Shown here one piece after another: positions 37,628 through 47,821 of a stretch of 64,000 nt of DNA (positions are counted from its first letter, which is position 1; each line of letters opens with the position of its first letter). The DNA is taken from the NCBI GenBank assembly GCA_964219355.1, contig CAXPOZ010000005.1, positions 186,001 through 250,000 of the forward strand, written 5' to 3'. A program made the translations under genes and the position numbers. This stretch comes from Parvularcula sp964219355 (lineage in GTDB: Bacteria; Pseudomonadota; Alphaproteobacteria; Caulobacterales; Parvularculaceae). The notes under the pieces were generated by a model. The model saw only the letters and a program-made list of their open reading frames with translations. It searched no databases and was not told where the DNA came from.

Positions 37628-38337
37628 CAGGCAGAGATGATTCCGTAAAACTCCTCGGCCTTCAGGCTGGCTCCCCCCACAAGGACGCCGTGAACATTAG
37701 GAACAGACAGGATCTGGGCCGCATTGGAAGGCTTTACAGATCCCCCATAAAGAATCCGTGCATTTTGCCCGGCTACCTCTCGCAACGCCGCGTGAACCTC
37801 GCCGATATCGTCGAGAGTGGGGATCGCGCCGCTGCCGACCGCCCAGACAGGCTCATAAGCGACGACGACCTGGCTGTGATCTTCAGGCAGTGACGCCCAG
37901 AGCTGGGAGGTCACGACCTTCACGGCCTTGCCCTGCGCCCTGTCAGTGAAGGATTCCCCGACACAGATGATGGGCGTGATCCCGGCGCGGTGGCAGGCAT
38001 CGGCCTTTTGACGGACCAGCGCGTCATGCTCGCCATGTTTCGCTCGGCGCTCTGAATGCCCGACGATGCAATAGCTTGCGCCCGCTTCGGCCAGCATTTC
38101 GGCGGAGATGTCGCCGGTAAAGGCGCCCATTTCCTCCTGATGGCAATTCTGCCCGCCAAGCGCGACGCCGTTATGCGCCCGCTCAGCGAGGCCCATTAAG
38201 AGCGTCGCAGGCGGGCAGATCAGCACGTCACTTTTCTCGAGATCAGCAGGCGTCAGCTTGCCGGACAGGGCTTCGATTTCTCCCATGGCCGCCTTCAGGC
38301 CATGCATTTTCCAGTTCCCCGCGATCAGTCTTTTCAT
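37627..38337 (-). CDS. tpiA: triosephosphate isomerase
   Basis: A 236-residue glycolytic enzyme. Lys10 is in AGNWKM, the electrophilic His in CIVGHSERR, the catalytic Glu in AYEPVWAVGSG, and the phosphate loop in ILYGGSVKP. It is slightly shorter than the usual 250 residues but has all catalytic segments. The frame is open much farther upstream, but MKRLIAGNWKM at 38337 is the true start. The gene is divergent from ppiD, with 135 bp between. Confidence 0.96.
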   Translation of the reverse strand: MKRLIAGNWKMHGLKAAMGEIEALSGKLTPADLEKSDVLICPPATLLMGLAERAHNGVALGGQNCHQEEMGAFTGDISAEMLAEAGASYCIVGHSERRAKHGEHDALVRQKADACHRAGITPIICVGESFTDRAQGKAVKVVTSQLWASLPEDHSQVVVAYEPVWAVGSGAIPTLDDIGEVHAALREVAGQNARILYGGSVKPSNAAQILSVPNVHGVLVGGASLKAEEFYGIISA

Positions 38338-38472
38338 GTTTGCGGTCCTTTCTTCCAGATGACCGATGTTTGGCTGGTCTATGGCCCGCGCCCCGGCCCT
38401 TGCCAAGTTTGACAAGGCTCGCCAAACCACGCGCTCGAATGCGCACGCACGCTCAGAAGAGAGATCGCACAC

Positions 38473-40335
38473 ATGCTCACGATGTTCCGAAAGCTCATGA
38501 ATGGCCCGGGCAAGTATGTCTTTATGGCCCTCATCATTGCGGCATTTGGGGTGGTCGGCGTGCCGGCCCTGTCGAATTTTGGCCGCGGTAAAGCGGTCGA
38601 GGTCGGCAATCAGGGATTCACGGCCCAACAGGTCGAGCAGGAATTTGCTCGCCGTTACCAGCTTTTGCAGGACCAGAGCGACGTCGGGGTGACGCGGGAA
38701 GAAGCTATTGAGCAAGGCCTGCTCAGCGAATCGATCGGTAGCCTCGTACGGAATGCGCTTGTGCGTGAAGAAGCGGACCGGCTCGGCATGGCGGTCACGA
38801 CGTCGATGATTCAGGATTACATTCGCAATGACGAGATTTTCCAGAATGAGGATGGCGAGTTTGACTCAAGCCGGGTCAATCGCTTCATCGCAATCAACGG
38901 CCTGTCGGTTGAAGAATTCCGCGATATTGTCCGGGTTGATCTGCTCCGTGACCAGCTTAATGACGGACTGCTGCTAGGCCAGCCGGCGCCAGAGACCCTG
39001 ACCAGCAAGCTGGTTCTGCGCCAGACCGAAGAGCGCGACACCGCTATTGCTGTTTTGACCGCTGCCAATCTGCCTGAGCCTGACGAGGCGGCCCTTCGTG
39101 CTTATTACGAAGCGAACCCGACGAAATATCAGTCTCCGGAATACAGGACCTATACCCTCCTTCGCCTCAATGAGGACGACGTCCGCGCGCGCGTGACGGT
39201 CGATGAAGAACAGGTCCGCCAGCTTTACGATGCCCGCGCCACGCAGCTTGGCTCGCCGGAAACTCGTTCATTCACCCAAGGCCAGTTCGGCACGATCGAC
39301 GCGGCCCATGAAGCGCTCAGCGCAATCGAAGCCGGCACGCCGTTCCGTGAAGCTGTGACTGCCAATGGCGGCACGCTGGCCAGTTTTACCGATGAGCCTC
39401 AAAGGGCGCTTGCGGATGATACTGTCGCCGAGGCTGTATTTGGGTCCGAAGAAGCTGGCGTCGTTGGCCCTGTTGATGGGGTTTTCGGCGTCGTTATCGC
39501 GGATATCACCTCGATCACCCCGGAAGTCGTCGTGACATTCGAAGAGGCTCGTCCGGGCCTTGAGACAGAGCTTGCCGAAGAAGTCTTCAACTCCGAGATA
39601 GACGCCGTTTACGACGAAATCCAGGAAGCAGGCGACACAGGCGCATCGCTAGCCGCTGCGGCACTGGATCTCGATTTGAACGCCGAAACCATTGGTCCGA
39701 TCACGTCCAATGGCATGACCCCTTCAGGGCAAACGGTTGAGATCGAATCCGCTGTTCAGCGTACCGCTTTTAGCATGCAGCAGGACGGCTTTTTCGAAGA
39801 TATCCAGCTCGGCGATGGCGGCTACGCCTTCATCCAGATTGACGACATCACCGAAGCCAAGCTCAAGCCTTATGAAGAAGTAGCTGCGCAGGTCGCCCTC
39901 GACGCGGCGGATGCCAATCGGACCAAAGCGCTGAACGAGCTCGTCGACGATGTCCGGCAGGCTGTGGCTGGTGGCAAGTCGTTTGAAGAAGCCGTCACGG
40001 AAGTTGGCGGCGTCGCGGCCACACGGACAATCAGCATCGCCGCTCCCCCACCTGATCTGCCGAGCGCGTTGGTTGAAGATATCTTCTTCCGTGCCAGCGG
40101 CGACGTCCTTTCCTCTCTGGGAGGCGGGAACTCCAGCGTCACCATCGCGCAGGTTCAGGCCGTCCGCTATGGGCCGAATGTTCAGGCGGCGAACATGATC
40201 GCGCGTTACGAGGTCCAGTTCGGACAGGAACTGAGCCGCGACCTCTACGACGCCTATATGAGAACACTTGAGGCCGATGCCGGGGTCAAGACCAATCAGG
40301 CGCTTCTTGATCAGCGTTTCGGCGCCACGCAGTGA
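38473..40335 (+). CDS. ppiD: PpiD-like peptidyl-prolyl isomerase / SurA N-domain protein
   Basis: A 620-residue periplasmic folding factor anchored by a single N-terminal membrane helix (residues 14-35). A SurA-N-type chaperone domain follows (VEVGNQGFTAQQVEQEFARRYQ). A degenerate parvulin-like domain is near residues 230-350 (ETRSFTQGQFGTIDAAHEALSAIEAGTPFREA). It probably assists outer-membrane and secreted proteins near the Sec translocon. The gene runs directly into trpE with a 4-bp overlap, a link seen in other alphaproteobacteria. Confidence 0.88.
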   Translation: MLTMFRKLMNGPGKYVFMALIIAAFGVVGVPALSNFGRGKAVEVGNQGFTAQQVEQEFARRYQLLQDQSDVGVTREEAIEQGLLSESIGSLVRNALVREEADRLGMAVTTSMIQDYIRNDEIFQNEDGEFDSSRVNRFIAINGLSVEEFRDIVRVDLLRDQLNDGLLLGQPAPETLTSKLVLRQTEERDTAIAVLTAANLPEPDEAALRAYYEANPTKYQSPEYRTYTLLRLNEDDVRARVTVDEEQVRQLYDARATQLGSPETRSFTQGQFGTIDAAHEALSAIEAGTPFREAVTANGGTLASFTDEPQRALADDTVAEAVFGSEEAGVVGPVDGVFGVVIADITSITPEVVVTFEEARPGLETELAEEVFNSEIDAVYDEIQEAGDTGASLAAAALDLDLNAETIGPITSNGMTPSGQTVEIESAVQRTAFSMQQDGFFEDIQLGDGGYAFIQIDDITEAKLKPYEEVAAQVALDAADANRTKALNELVDDVRQAVAGGKSFEEAVTEVGGVAATRTISIAAPPPDLPSALVEDIFFRASGDVLSSLGGGNSSVTIAQVQAVRYGPNVQAANMIARYEVQFGQELSRDLYDAYMRTLEADAGVKTNQALLDQRFGATQ

Positions 40336-41855
40336 CCCTGGACGGCTATTCGTCAGCCGCCCCGGACTTCGCCCAGTTCGAAGAGGCGTATAAGGAAGGT
40401 CGGCCCCAGCTCGTCTGGCGCCGCTTTGCTGGCGATCTCGATACGCCGGTCTCGGCCTATCTGAAACTTGCCGGTAATCGGAAGGACACCTTCCTTCTTG
40501 AATCCGTCGAAGGCGGGAACACGCTCGGGCGCTATTCTTTTATTGGCCTCAAACCTGACCTGATCTGGCGCGCGCATGGCCAGAAGGCTGAGATCAACCG
40601 CCACCCGGCAACGAACCCGGATCAGTTCGAGACCGATGATCTTGAGACGATCCCCTCGCTGCATCGGGTGCTTGAGCAATCGGCGATTACACTCGATGCC
40701 GAAACCCAGCGCCAGCTGCCGCCCATGGCCGCCGGTATGTTCGGCTATTTCGGCTATGATTTTGTTCGGCTTACGGAGCATCTGCCGAACGGCAAGCCAG
40801 CGCCTTATGACGTGCCCGACGGCTATTTCGTCCGCCCGACCCTTATCGCGATCTTCGACAATGTGAAGCGCGAAGTCGTCGTCGTCAGCCCCGTGCGCCC
40901 CGACAGCGGCGTCTCTGCCCGCGCCGCCTATGGCCGGGCCGCCGAGCGGCTTGCTGATGCAATTGACGATCTCAATCGCCCGATTGCCCAGCCGCCTCAG
41001 CCGGATCAACCCGAACCCATCTTTACATCGCATACGCCCAAAGGCGTCTATGCCGAGATGGTCGCCAAGGCGAAGGAATATATCGCGGCCGGCGACATTT
41101 TTCAGGTCGTCCTCTCCCAGCGCTTCTCTGCGCCCTATCAGGGTGATCCCTTCACGATCTATCGCGCGGTGCGCAGGGTGAACCCTTCGCCTTTCCTCTT
41201 TTATCTCAATTTCCGGCCTGTCAGCCTGATGGGCGCAAGTCCCGAAATTCTCGTCCGTATACGCGATGGCAAGGTCACGATACGCCCCATCGCTGGCACG
41301 CGCCCGCGCGGGAGCACACATGAGGAGGATCTGGCGCTTGAGCAGGAGCTTCTCGCCGATCCGAAAGAACGCGCCGAGCACCTGATGCTGCTCGATCTGG
41401 GGCGCAATGATGTCGGCCGCGCCTCCGAAATGGGCACGGTCGTCCCTACAGAGACGTTCACCATCGAACGCTACAGCCACGTCATGCACATCGTCTCCAA
41501 TGTCGAAGGCCGACTTCGTGAAGGCATGCGGCCCGTCGATGCGCTGGCCGCAGGCTTCCCGGCAGGTACACTGACTGGTGCGCCAAAAGTCCGGGCCAGG
41601 GAGATCATCGACGAGCTGGAGCAGGAAGGCCGCGGTCCTTATGGCGGCTGCATCGGCTATTTCGGCGCCGATGGCGGCATCGATACCTGTATCGGCCTGC
41701 GCATGGCGGTTCTCAAAGACGGCCATGTCCATGTGAATGCCGGCGCCGGGATTGTCGCTGACTCCGACCCCAAATCCGAACAGCGCGAATGCGAGATCAA
41801 GGCCCGCGCCATGATGGAAGCGGTGAAGATCGCCGCGCGGACGTCCGGGCAGTAG
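40332..41855 (+). CDS. trpE: anthranilate synthase component I
   Basis: A 507-residue enzyme that makes anthranilate from chorismate with the TrpG glutaminase. The N-terminal LLESVEGGNTLGRYSFIG region carries the tryptophan feedback site. The chorismate-binding core includes DIFQVVLSQRF, PIAGTRPRG, LMLLDLGRNDVGR, FPAGTLTGAPK and GGCIGYF. It starts with GTG overlapping the ppiD stop. No leader peptide or attenuator is possible in front of it because the genes overlap. Confidence 0.96.
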   Translation: MTLDGYSSAAPDFAQFEEAYKEGRPQLVWRRFAGDLDTPVSAYLKLAGNRKDTFLLESVEGGNTLGRYSFIGLKPDLIWRAHGQKAEINRHPATNPDQFETDDLETIPSLHRVLEQSAITLDAETQRQLPPMAAGMFGYFGYDFVRLTEHLPNGKPAPYDVPDGYFVRPTLIAIFDNVKREVVVVSPVRPDSGVSARAAYGRAAERLADAIDDLNRPIAQPPQPDQPEPIFTSHTPKGVYAEMVAKAKEYIAAGDIFQVVLSQRFSAPYQGDPFTIYRAVRRVNPSPFLFYLNFRPVSLMGASPEILVRIRDGKVTIRPIAGTRPRGSTHEEDLALEQELLADPKERAEHLMLLDLGRNDVGRASEMGTVVPTETFTIERYSHVMHIVSNVEGRLREGMRPVDALAAGFPAGTLTGAPKVRAREIIDELEQEGRGPYGGCIGYFGADGGIDTCIGLRMAVLKDGHVHVNAGAGIVADSDPKSEQRECEIKARAMMEAVKIAARTSGQ

Positions 41856-41922
41856 CCAAACCGCTCAACTTGCGCGTGAGCGCCCAAAATGGCACCTTCT
41901 CCGGGGAAACGATCCGGGGGAC

Positions 41923-42423
41923 ATGGGCATGCATCTCATCATCGCCGCCATCATGGCGCTCGGCGGGCTCGCCTGGGCTATCAACCAGCTCCTGAATGGC
42001 GCGGCGGATGCCAAGGGTGCTGTCCGCCGCCTCAAATGGCAGCATCGTCACGGTAAGGATCTTGTCGCTGCTATCGATGACCCGCGGATCGCGGCGGTCA
42101 TCCTGCTCGGCCAGTTGATGCGCTATGAGGGCGAGATCGGCGCTTCTGACCGCGACCGCCTCGCCGAAATCGTCGAGAAGGATCTGCGCACCCCTACTCA
42201 TGAGGCACAGGAGATCGTCGCCCAGGCGCTCTATATCCTCGGTCAGCGGAATGATGCGGCCAATGAGCTCTCAAAGCTCCTATTGCCGATCCGGGATGCT
42301 TGCACACCTGAGGAACGCGCTGACCTCCTCCGCCTGATGAATGATATTGCCGCCCGGAATGGCGAGATCAGCCCGATGCAACAGATCCTCCTAGACCGGA
42401 CACGTCAGCGGATGATGGATTGA
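41923..42423 (+). CDS. TerB-like domain protein
   Basis: A 166-residue protein with an N-terminal hydrophobic helix (residues 3-20) and a helical domain containing ILLGQLMRYEGEIGASDRDRLAEIVEKDL. This resembles the TerB/tellurite-resistance fold. No function in tellurite resistance is implied by context: it sits between trpE and trpG. An ATG six bases later is an alternative start. Confidence 0.6.
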   Translation: MGMHLIIAAIMALGGLAWAINQLLNGAADAKGAVRRLKWQHRHGKDLVAAIDDPRIAAVILLGQLMRYEGEIGASDRDRLAEIVEKDLRTPTHEAQEIVAQALYILGQRNDAANELSKLLLPIRDACTPEERADLLRLMNDIAARNGEISPMQQILLDRTRQRMMD

Positions 42424-42445
42424 ACTGTAAGGCCGATATCTGCCG

Positions 42446-43048
42446 TCACTGCCCGCTAAGGACCGCTTCTTCAAGCTTATGCTTCATCGAAGCTGTGTGA
42501 AATTGGTCATCCGTGAAACGCTGATCAACGATCGAGATAATATCCGCGGTCATCTCCACTAATGCCTCAAAGCCATCATCATCTTCAGTAACTATCGTCA
42601 CTTTATCACTATCTTCCGTATAAATTTCAAATACTGCGCAGTGATGACACACTCTTTTATCAGTGGCACCTTGAAAACCAAGATCCAGATATGAGGAATA
42701 AAGACTACCGAACTTCTCTCGAGGCAAGCGCATGGAAGAGAACCGGGTCGTGTCATCAAACAGTATGCTGAATTCACCTCCCTCAACATTTAGTGTCTGA
42801 ACATCCGACCGGAAAGTCGTTTCAACGAAAATATGACTTCGTTCGTCACAGTTAAAATCCTCCAACCGGAAGGATAAGTTCTGGCTTCCCACGAAAGAAG
42901 TGACTTCAATAGAAATATCCAGAATGGCCGATGGTTCTGTCTGGAAACCAAACAATTCGTCCGAGTTCGTTGGGATGCAAACGCTATCCGGTTCTGTCTG
43001 ACCATTCGCGGAAGCCATTAAAGCCAACAGTACCAGAACGAAATTCAC
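42446..43048 (-). CDS. secreted orphan protein, unusually AT-rich
   Basis: A 200-residue protein with a signal peptide (MNFVLVLLALMASANG) and few recognisable features. It has Cys residues at about 24, 65 and a KRVCHHCAVF pair. I know no family. Its codon use is clearly more AT-rich than the flanking trp genes, which suggests recent acquisition. It lies 10 bp after the leftward polysaccharide deacetylase gene, and could share its transcript. Confidence 0.6.
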   Translation of the reverse strand: MNFVLVLLALMASANGQTEPDSVCIPTNSDELFGFQTEPSAILDISIEVTSFVGSQNLSFRLEDFNCDERSHIFVETTFRSDVQTLNVEGGEFSILFDDTTRFSSMRLPREKFGSLYSSYLDLGFQGATDKRVCHHCAVFEIYTEDSDKVTIVTEDDDGFEALVEMTADIISIVDQRFTDDQFHTASMKHKLEEAVLSGQ

Positions 43049-43058
43049 TGCTTTTACC

Positions 43059-44024
43059 TCACCGCGACGCCAGCGTCTGTGGCGGCTCGGGCGGCAGTAG
43101 ATCTCTCACCACTACGACTTCGAAGCCGCGCACATCGGCAGTGCCCATCCATTCGCTGAGCGCCTCTGCGGTCGCCTTATAGGGATGCCCGATACCGATC
43201 GCATAACCGTCCGCCCGCGCAATGGCCTCCAGCTCGGCGAGCTGCATCTTCACCGTCTCGGCACTGACATGTTCATAATCATGATCGAGGAAAACATTCC
43301 GCTCAAGGACATCATAGCCCCGAACCTGCCCGATCCGCGCGGCAACCGGCCGGCTGGTCGTGATCGAATCCAGAAAGAATAGCCCGCGCTGATCGAGCTC
43401 CGAGAGGACAACCTCCATCGCGCTCGGATCAGAGGTGAATTTGCTGCCCGTGTGGTTGTTGACCCCTGAATAACCCGACAGGCTCGTCAGGTTCTCAAGG
43501 AGCTGCGCGCGCAGCGCCTTCTCGCTCAGACTGGCTTTGAGCATCCCCGGCCCGGCATCTTCGGTTTTTTCGAGCGGCTCCATCGGCAGATGTAGCATGA
43601 CCTCATGGCCGGGCGCGACCTGATCGATCATGCCTTGCGCCTCACCCGCATAGGGCAGGAAGGACAGGGTCACGGGCGACGGCAGATCGTTGACCGCGCG
43701 GAAGGCTTCCCAGCTCAGCCCCAGATCATCAATGACGATGGCGATTTTCGGCTGCACCGGCATCAGCCCGTCAGGCACTGCCGGGATCACGGCATCGGGC
43801 GTCCGCAGCGCCATGATCGTGCGCGCCGAGCCCCGCAGTCGCAGGTCTTCACCCGCTGGCGCGGCAAAGCCATTGCTCACCGGCATGCCGGTCGAAATGC
43901 CGAATATCACCCCGCTGAGGACGCCGATCAGGAAAATTGCCGCCCAGCCGAGTTTACGCCGATCTTTCAATCCGCTTGTCACCGCCCGAACCCATGATAG
44001 GGAACGGTGGAGAAGGAATGTCAT
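43059..44024 (-). CDS. divergent polysaccharide deacetylase (YibQ family)
   Basis: About 321 residues. A single N-terminal membrane segment (WAAIFLIGVLSGVIFGI) is followed by the family's KIAIVIDDLGLSWEAF, VMLHLPMEP, YSGVNNHTGSKFT, LFFLDSITTSRPVA and YAIGIGHPYKAT. YibQ proteins are periplasmic with a polysaccharide deacetylase-like fold, and the enzyme activity is unproven. The ATG at 44024 overlaps the trpG ATG head to head; an in-frame ATG at 44036 lies inside trpG. Confidence 0.85.
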   Translation of the reverse strand: MTFLLHRSLSWVRAVTSGLKDRRKLGWAAIFLIGVLSGVIFGISTGMPVSNGFAAPAGEDLRLRGSARTIMALRTPDAVIPAVPDGLMPVQPKIAIVIDDLGLSWEAFRAVNDLPSPVTLSFLPYAGEAQGMIDQVAPGHEVMLHLPMEPLEKTEDAGPGMLKASLSEKALRAQLLENLTSLSGYSGVNNHTGSKFTSDPSAMEVVLSELDQRGLFFLDSITTSRPVAARIGQVRGYDVLERNVFLDHDYEHVSAETVKMQLAELEAIARADGYAIGIGHPYKATAEALSEWMGTADVRGFEVVVVRDLLPPEPPQTLASR

Positions 44025-44615
44025 GATCCTGGTCATTGATAATTACGACAGCTTTACCTGGAACCTTGTTCATCTGATCGGGGCAACCGGTGCGCCCGTG
44101 GAAGTCGAACGCAATGATGCGCTTAGCATAAGCGACGCGATTGCGCGTAGGCCTGCGGGCATTGTTCTTTCCCCCGGCCCCTGTTCGCCCGATGAAGCGG
44201 GGATCTGCCTTGGGCTCGTGCCAGCCGCGATCGAAGCGGGCATTCCCCTCTTGGGCGTCTGCTTAGGCCATCAGTCAATCGTGCAGGCCGCGGGCGGGCG
44301 AATCATCCGCGCCGGGCGGATGATGCATGGCCGGACGAGCCAGATCCGCGTGACAAAAGCCGACCCGCTTTTTGCGGGCCTGCCAGATCATTTCACCGCG
44401 ACCCGCTATCACTCGCTCGTTGCCGAACCGGCCAGCCTGCCCGACCAGATCGAGGTCTTCGCCGAGGCTGAGGATGACGGGGAGATCATGGCTGCAAGGT
44501 GGAAAGACCAGCCCGTCTGGGGCGTCCAGTTCCACCCCGAAAGCATCGCATCGGAATTCGGCGCACAGTTGATCGGCAATTTCCTCGCCCAGCTCCCTCA
44601 GGCAAAGTCCGCCGC

Positions 44616-44619
<4 letters not shown>
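44023..44619 (+). CDS. trpG: anthranilate synthase component II (glutamine amidotransferase)
   Basis: A 198-residue class I glutaminase. It reads MILVIDNYDSFTWNL at the start, nucleophile Cys80 in GVCLGHQ and the His-x-Glu pair in QFHPES. It supplies ammonia to TrpE. GAAGGAAT precedes the ATG. Its stop overlaps the trpD ATG. The frame is open far upstream but only as antisense of the deacetylase gene. Confidence 0.96.
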
Positions 44620-45634
<1,015 letters not shown>

Positions 45635-45638
<4 letters not shown>

Positions 45639-46417
45639 CCATTCTCGACGACATCATCGAGTATAAAAAAGACGAAGTCCGCAAGGCCAAGGCCGAACGC
45701 AGTCCTGCTTCGATTGACCGCGACGCGCGCGATGCCTCCCCCATTCGGGGGTTCGAGGCCGCGCTCGACCGGGCCGCCAAAGACGGCTTCGCTCTGATTG
45801 CCGAAATCAAGAAAGCGAGCCCGTCAAAGGGCCTGATCCGTCCTGATTTTGACCCGCCCCGCCTTGCTGAGGCCTATGCGGAAGGTGGCGCGGCCTGCCT
45901 CTCCGTCCTCACCGACACGCCCGCCTTTCAGGGACGGCCCGAATATCTGACCGCCGCGCGGGACGCTTGCGACTTGCCCGCCCTGCGCAAGGATTTCATG
46001 ATCGACCCTTATCAAATGGGCGAAGCCCGCTTCTGGGGCGCAGATGCGATCCTCCTCATCATGGCGGTCCTGTCCGATGATCAGGCAGCGGAACTTTTTG
46101 CCGCCGCACGCGAATATCAGATGGATGTCCTTGTCGAGGTTCACGATGCGGATGAATTGTCTCGCGCCTTGCGCCTCCCCGGCGGCATTCTGGGCGTGAA
46201 TAACCGAAACCTGCACACATTCGAGACAGATTTGGCCGTCTCCGAACGCCTCTCTGAATTGGCCGAGGGCCGCGCCATTGTCGGCGAAAGCGGCATCGCC
46301 AGTCATGACGATCTCAAACGCCTTGAGCAATCCGGCATCCGCCGCTTTCTTGTCGGCGAACACCTCATGCGCCATGATGATGTGACCGAAGCCACGAAAA
46401 GGTTGCTGGGGGGATGA
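45635..46417 (+). CDS. trpC: indole-3-glycerol phosphate synthase
   Basis: A 260-residue TIM barrel. The motifs are LIAEIKKASPSKG (with catalytic Lys), LSVLTDTPAFQG, LRKDFMIDPYQ, GVNNRNLHTF and GESGI. It closes the four-base-overlap chain trpG-trpD-trpC. trpF, trpB and trpA are not in the window. Confidence 0.97.
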
Positions 46418-46665
46418 AGTCCCGGGACGAGAATGATGAGTCTCAGATAGAGTGGGCTCAATATTTCGTTGCCTACGCTGTGATGACTTCGTTCGCAGGA
46501 ATTCTGCTTCTAGTATGGCTAGGCTGGTTCTCAGCTACGCTGGCGATGCTCACTGGCATCGGACTAGGCCTGATCATAGCGGCAACAACCTTTACATTCA
46601 GACCTGTGCGCCAAACCGCGAAATCGCTTACAGACTTTCTCGAGAGCATCGTATTCTGGACCTGA
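46414..46665 (+). CDS. small two-helix membrane protein
   Basis: An 83-residue protein with two hydrophobic segments (about 18-38 and 42-62). Its ATG overlaps the trpC stop, so it is probably translated with the trp genes. I do not recognise the family, and nothing links it to tryptophan synthesis. Codon use is less GC-rich than trpC. Confidence 0.6.
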   Translation: MKSRDENDESQIEWAQYFVAYAVMTSFAGILLLVWLGWFSATLAMLTGIGLGLIIAATTFTFRPVRQTAKSLTDFLESIVFWT

Positions 46666-46732
46666 GCCTGACCTAACGCCCATTAGCCATGCGCACTCAT
46701 TGCACGGTAACCTTGCAGCCTGCCTGCACCTC

Positions 46733-46761
46733 GTGCAGTCTTCAGAAAAAAAGGACTGCAC
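46733..46761 (+). promoter_or_regulatory. hairpin overlapping a ribosome binding site
   Basis: A perfect 8-bp inverted repeat, GTGCAGTC (46733-46740) and GACTGCAC (46754-46761), ends immediately before the ATG at 46762. The A-rich loop runs into AAGGA, whose GA pairs in the stem. The structure could limit translation of the phosphatase gene. Confidence 0.5.
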
Positions 46762-47271
46762 ATGATCCGCTCTCTCCTCAGCGCCGCGCTTGTTTTCACC
46801 GCGATGACCACCAACATGCCGGCAATGGCCGGAGACACGGACCCCGCAATCTTCCTTGTGCGTCATGCCGAGAAACAGGCTGGACCCAACCCCTCCCTCA
46901 CAGATGAAGGCAGCGCCCGTGCCGCGCGTCTTGCTGGCCAGCTTGAGAACGCCGGCATCGAGGTGATCTACTCAACGAATTATCACCGGACGCAAGAAAC
47001 CGCCGCCCCGCTGGCCGAAGCCCTCGATCTTGAGATCACAAGTTATGATCCTTCCGACCTGCCGGGCTTTGCCGATCATCTGAAGGCGGATGGCCGCACG
47101 GCCCTCGTCGTCGGGCACTCGAACACGACCCCGGCGCTCGTCATCCTGCTTGGCGGTGAGGCCGAGCCAATGCCCGAAACGGATTATGACCGGCTCTATT
47201 GCTTGTCAGGCGAAGAAACGGCTCTGCTGGTCGCGGGCGGTGACGCCCTTTCCGGACCGGGCTGTCCGTAA
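46762..47271 (+). CDS. exported histidine phosphatase family protein
   Basis: A 169-residue protein with a signal peptide (to about PAMAG) and a small phosphoglycerate-mutase-like domain. LVRHAEK carries the phospho-accepting His, YHRTQETAAP the second Arg, and VVGHSNTTP the second His. It probably acts on phospho-compounds in the periplasm. Substrate unknown. Confidence 0.82.
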   Translation: MIRSLLSAALVFTAMTTNMPAMAGDTDPAIFLVRHAEKQAGPNPSLTDEGSARAARLAGQLENAGIEVIYSTNYHRTQETAAPLAEALDLEITSYDPSDLPGFADHLKADGRTALVVGHSNTTPALVILLGGEAEPMPETDYDRLYCLSGEETALLVAGGDALSGPGCP

Positions 47272-47272
47272 C

Positions 47273-47743
47273 TCACCCGATCGCGCGGTAGATCTCCGTC
47301 CGGCATTCCGCCTCATCTACCGTGGTCGGATCATCGACATAGATTTCCCAGACCGGCATCGCGGTCAGCAGGCCCTCTGCCTCGATATGATCCCACAGCG
47401 CCTTGTGCGAGACATTGAGCGAAGCATAGGGGCCTTTATGCGTCGTCATCATCGCCGCGCCTGCGCGCAGCTGATCGGCCTTCACATTGCCTGATGCCTT
47501 TGCAGCATCGGCTTCGGAGACCATGACGCCGCCGCGGAATTTCATTTTCCCGTCCGTCGGCATCTCCATATAGACCGACATCGGCATGGATTGTGGCGTG
47601 ATCCCGGCCTGCCCAACAAAGCCGAACACCTCACCAAAGGCAGAGCCCATCGCTTCACCAATCGCCGCGCCATCCAGCATGGAAACCTCGCGGTCCACAT
47701 AGATATAATGCTGGGCGGGCAGGTCTTTTTTCTCAAATGTCAT
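47273..47743 (-). CDS. GyrI-like small-molecule-binding domain protein
   Basis: A 156-residue stand-alone GyrI/AraC effector-binding domain. The pattern VYMEMPTDGKMKFRGGVMV and the ending VWEIYVDDPTTVDEAECRTEIYRAI fit this fold (SRPBCC-unrelated GyrI-like). Members bind hydrophobic ligands or proteins. It is convergent with the phosphatase gene by 1 bp. Confidence 0.72.
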   Translation of the reverse strand: MTFEKKDLPAQHYIYVDREVSMLDGAAIGEAMGSAFGEVFGFVGQAGITPQSMPMSVYMEMPTDGKMKFRGGVMVSEADAAKASGNVKADQLRAGAAMMTTHKGPYASLNVSHKALWDHIEAEGLLTAMPVWEIYVDDPTTVDEAECRTEIYRAIG

Positions 47744-47821
47744 ATCGGGTCTCCCTCTTGAGGGAAGGTCCCTAGCCTGAAACGGCTCATTCCAGAACCC
47801 TTCTCCCTGCCAAAACCGGGC

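Noticed and set aside
40353..41732. 459-codon open frame on the minus strand
   Set aside because: It lies fully antisense to trpE, whose motifs are unmistakable; the translation has no family features and reflects GC-rich codon bias.
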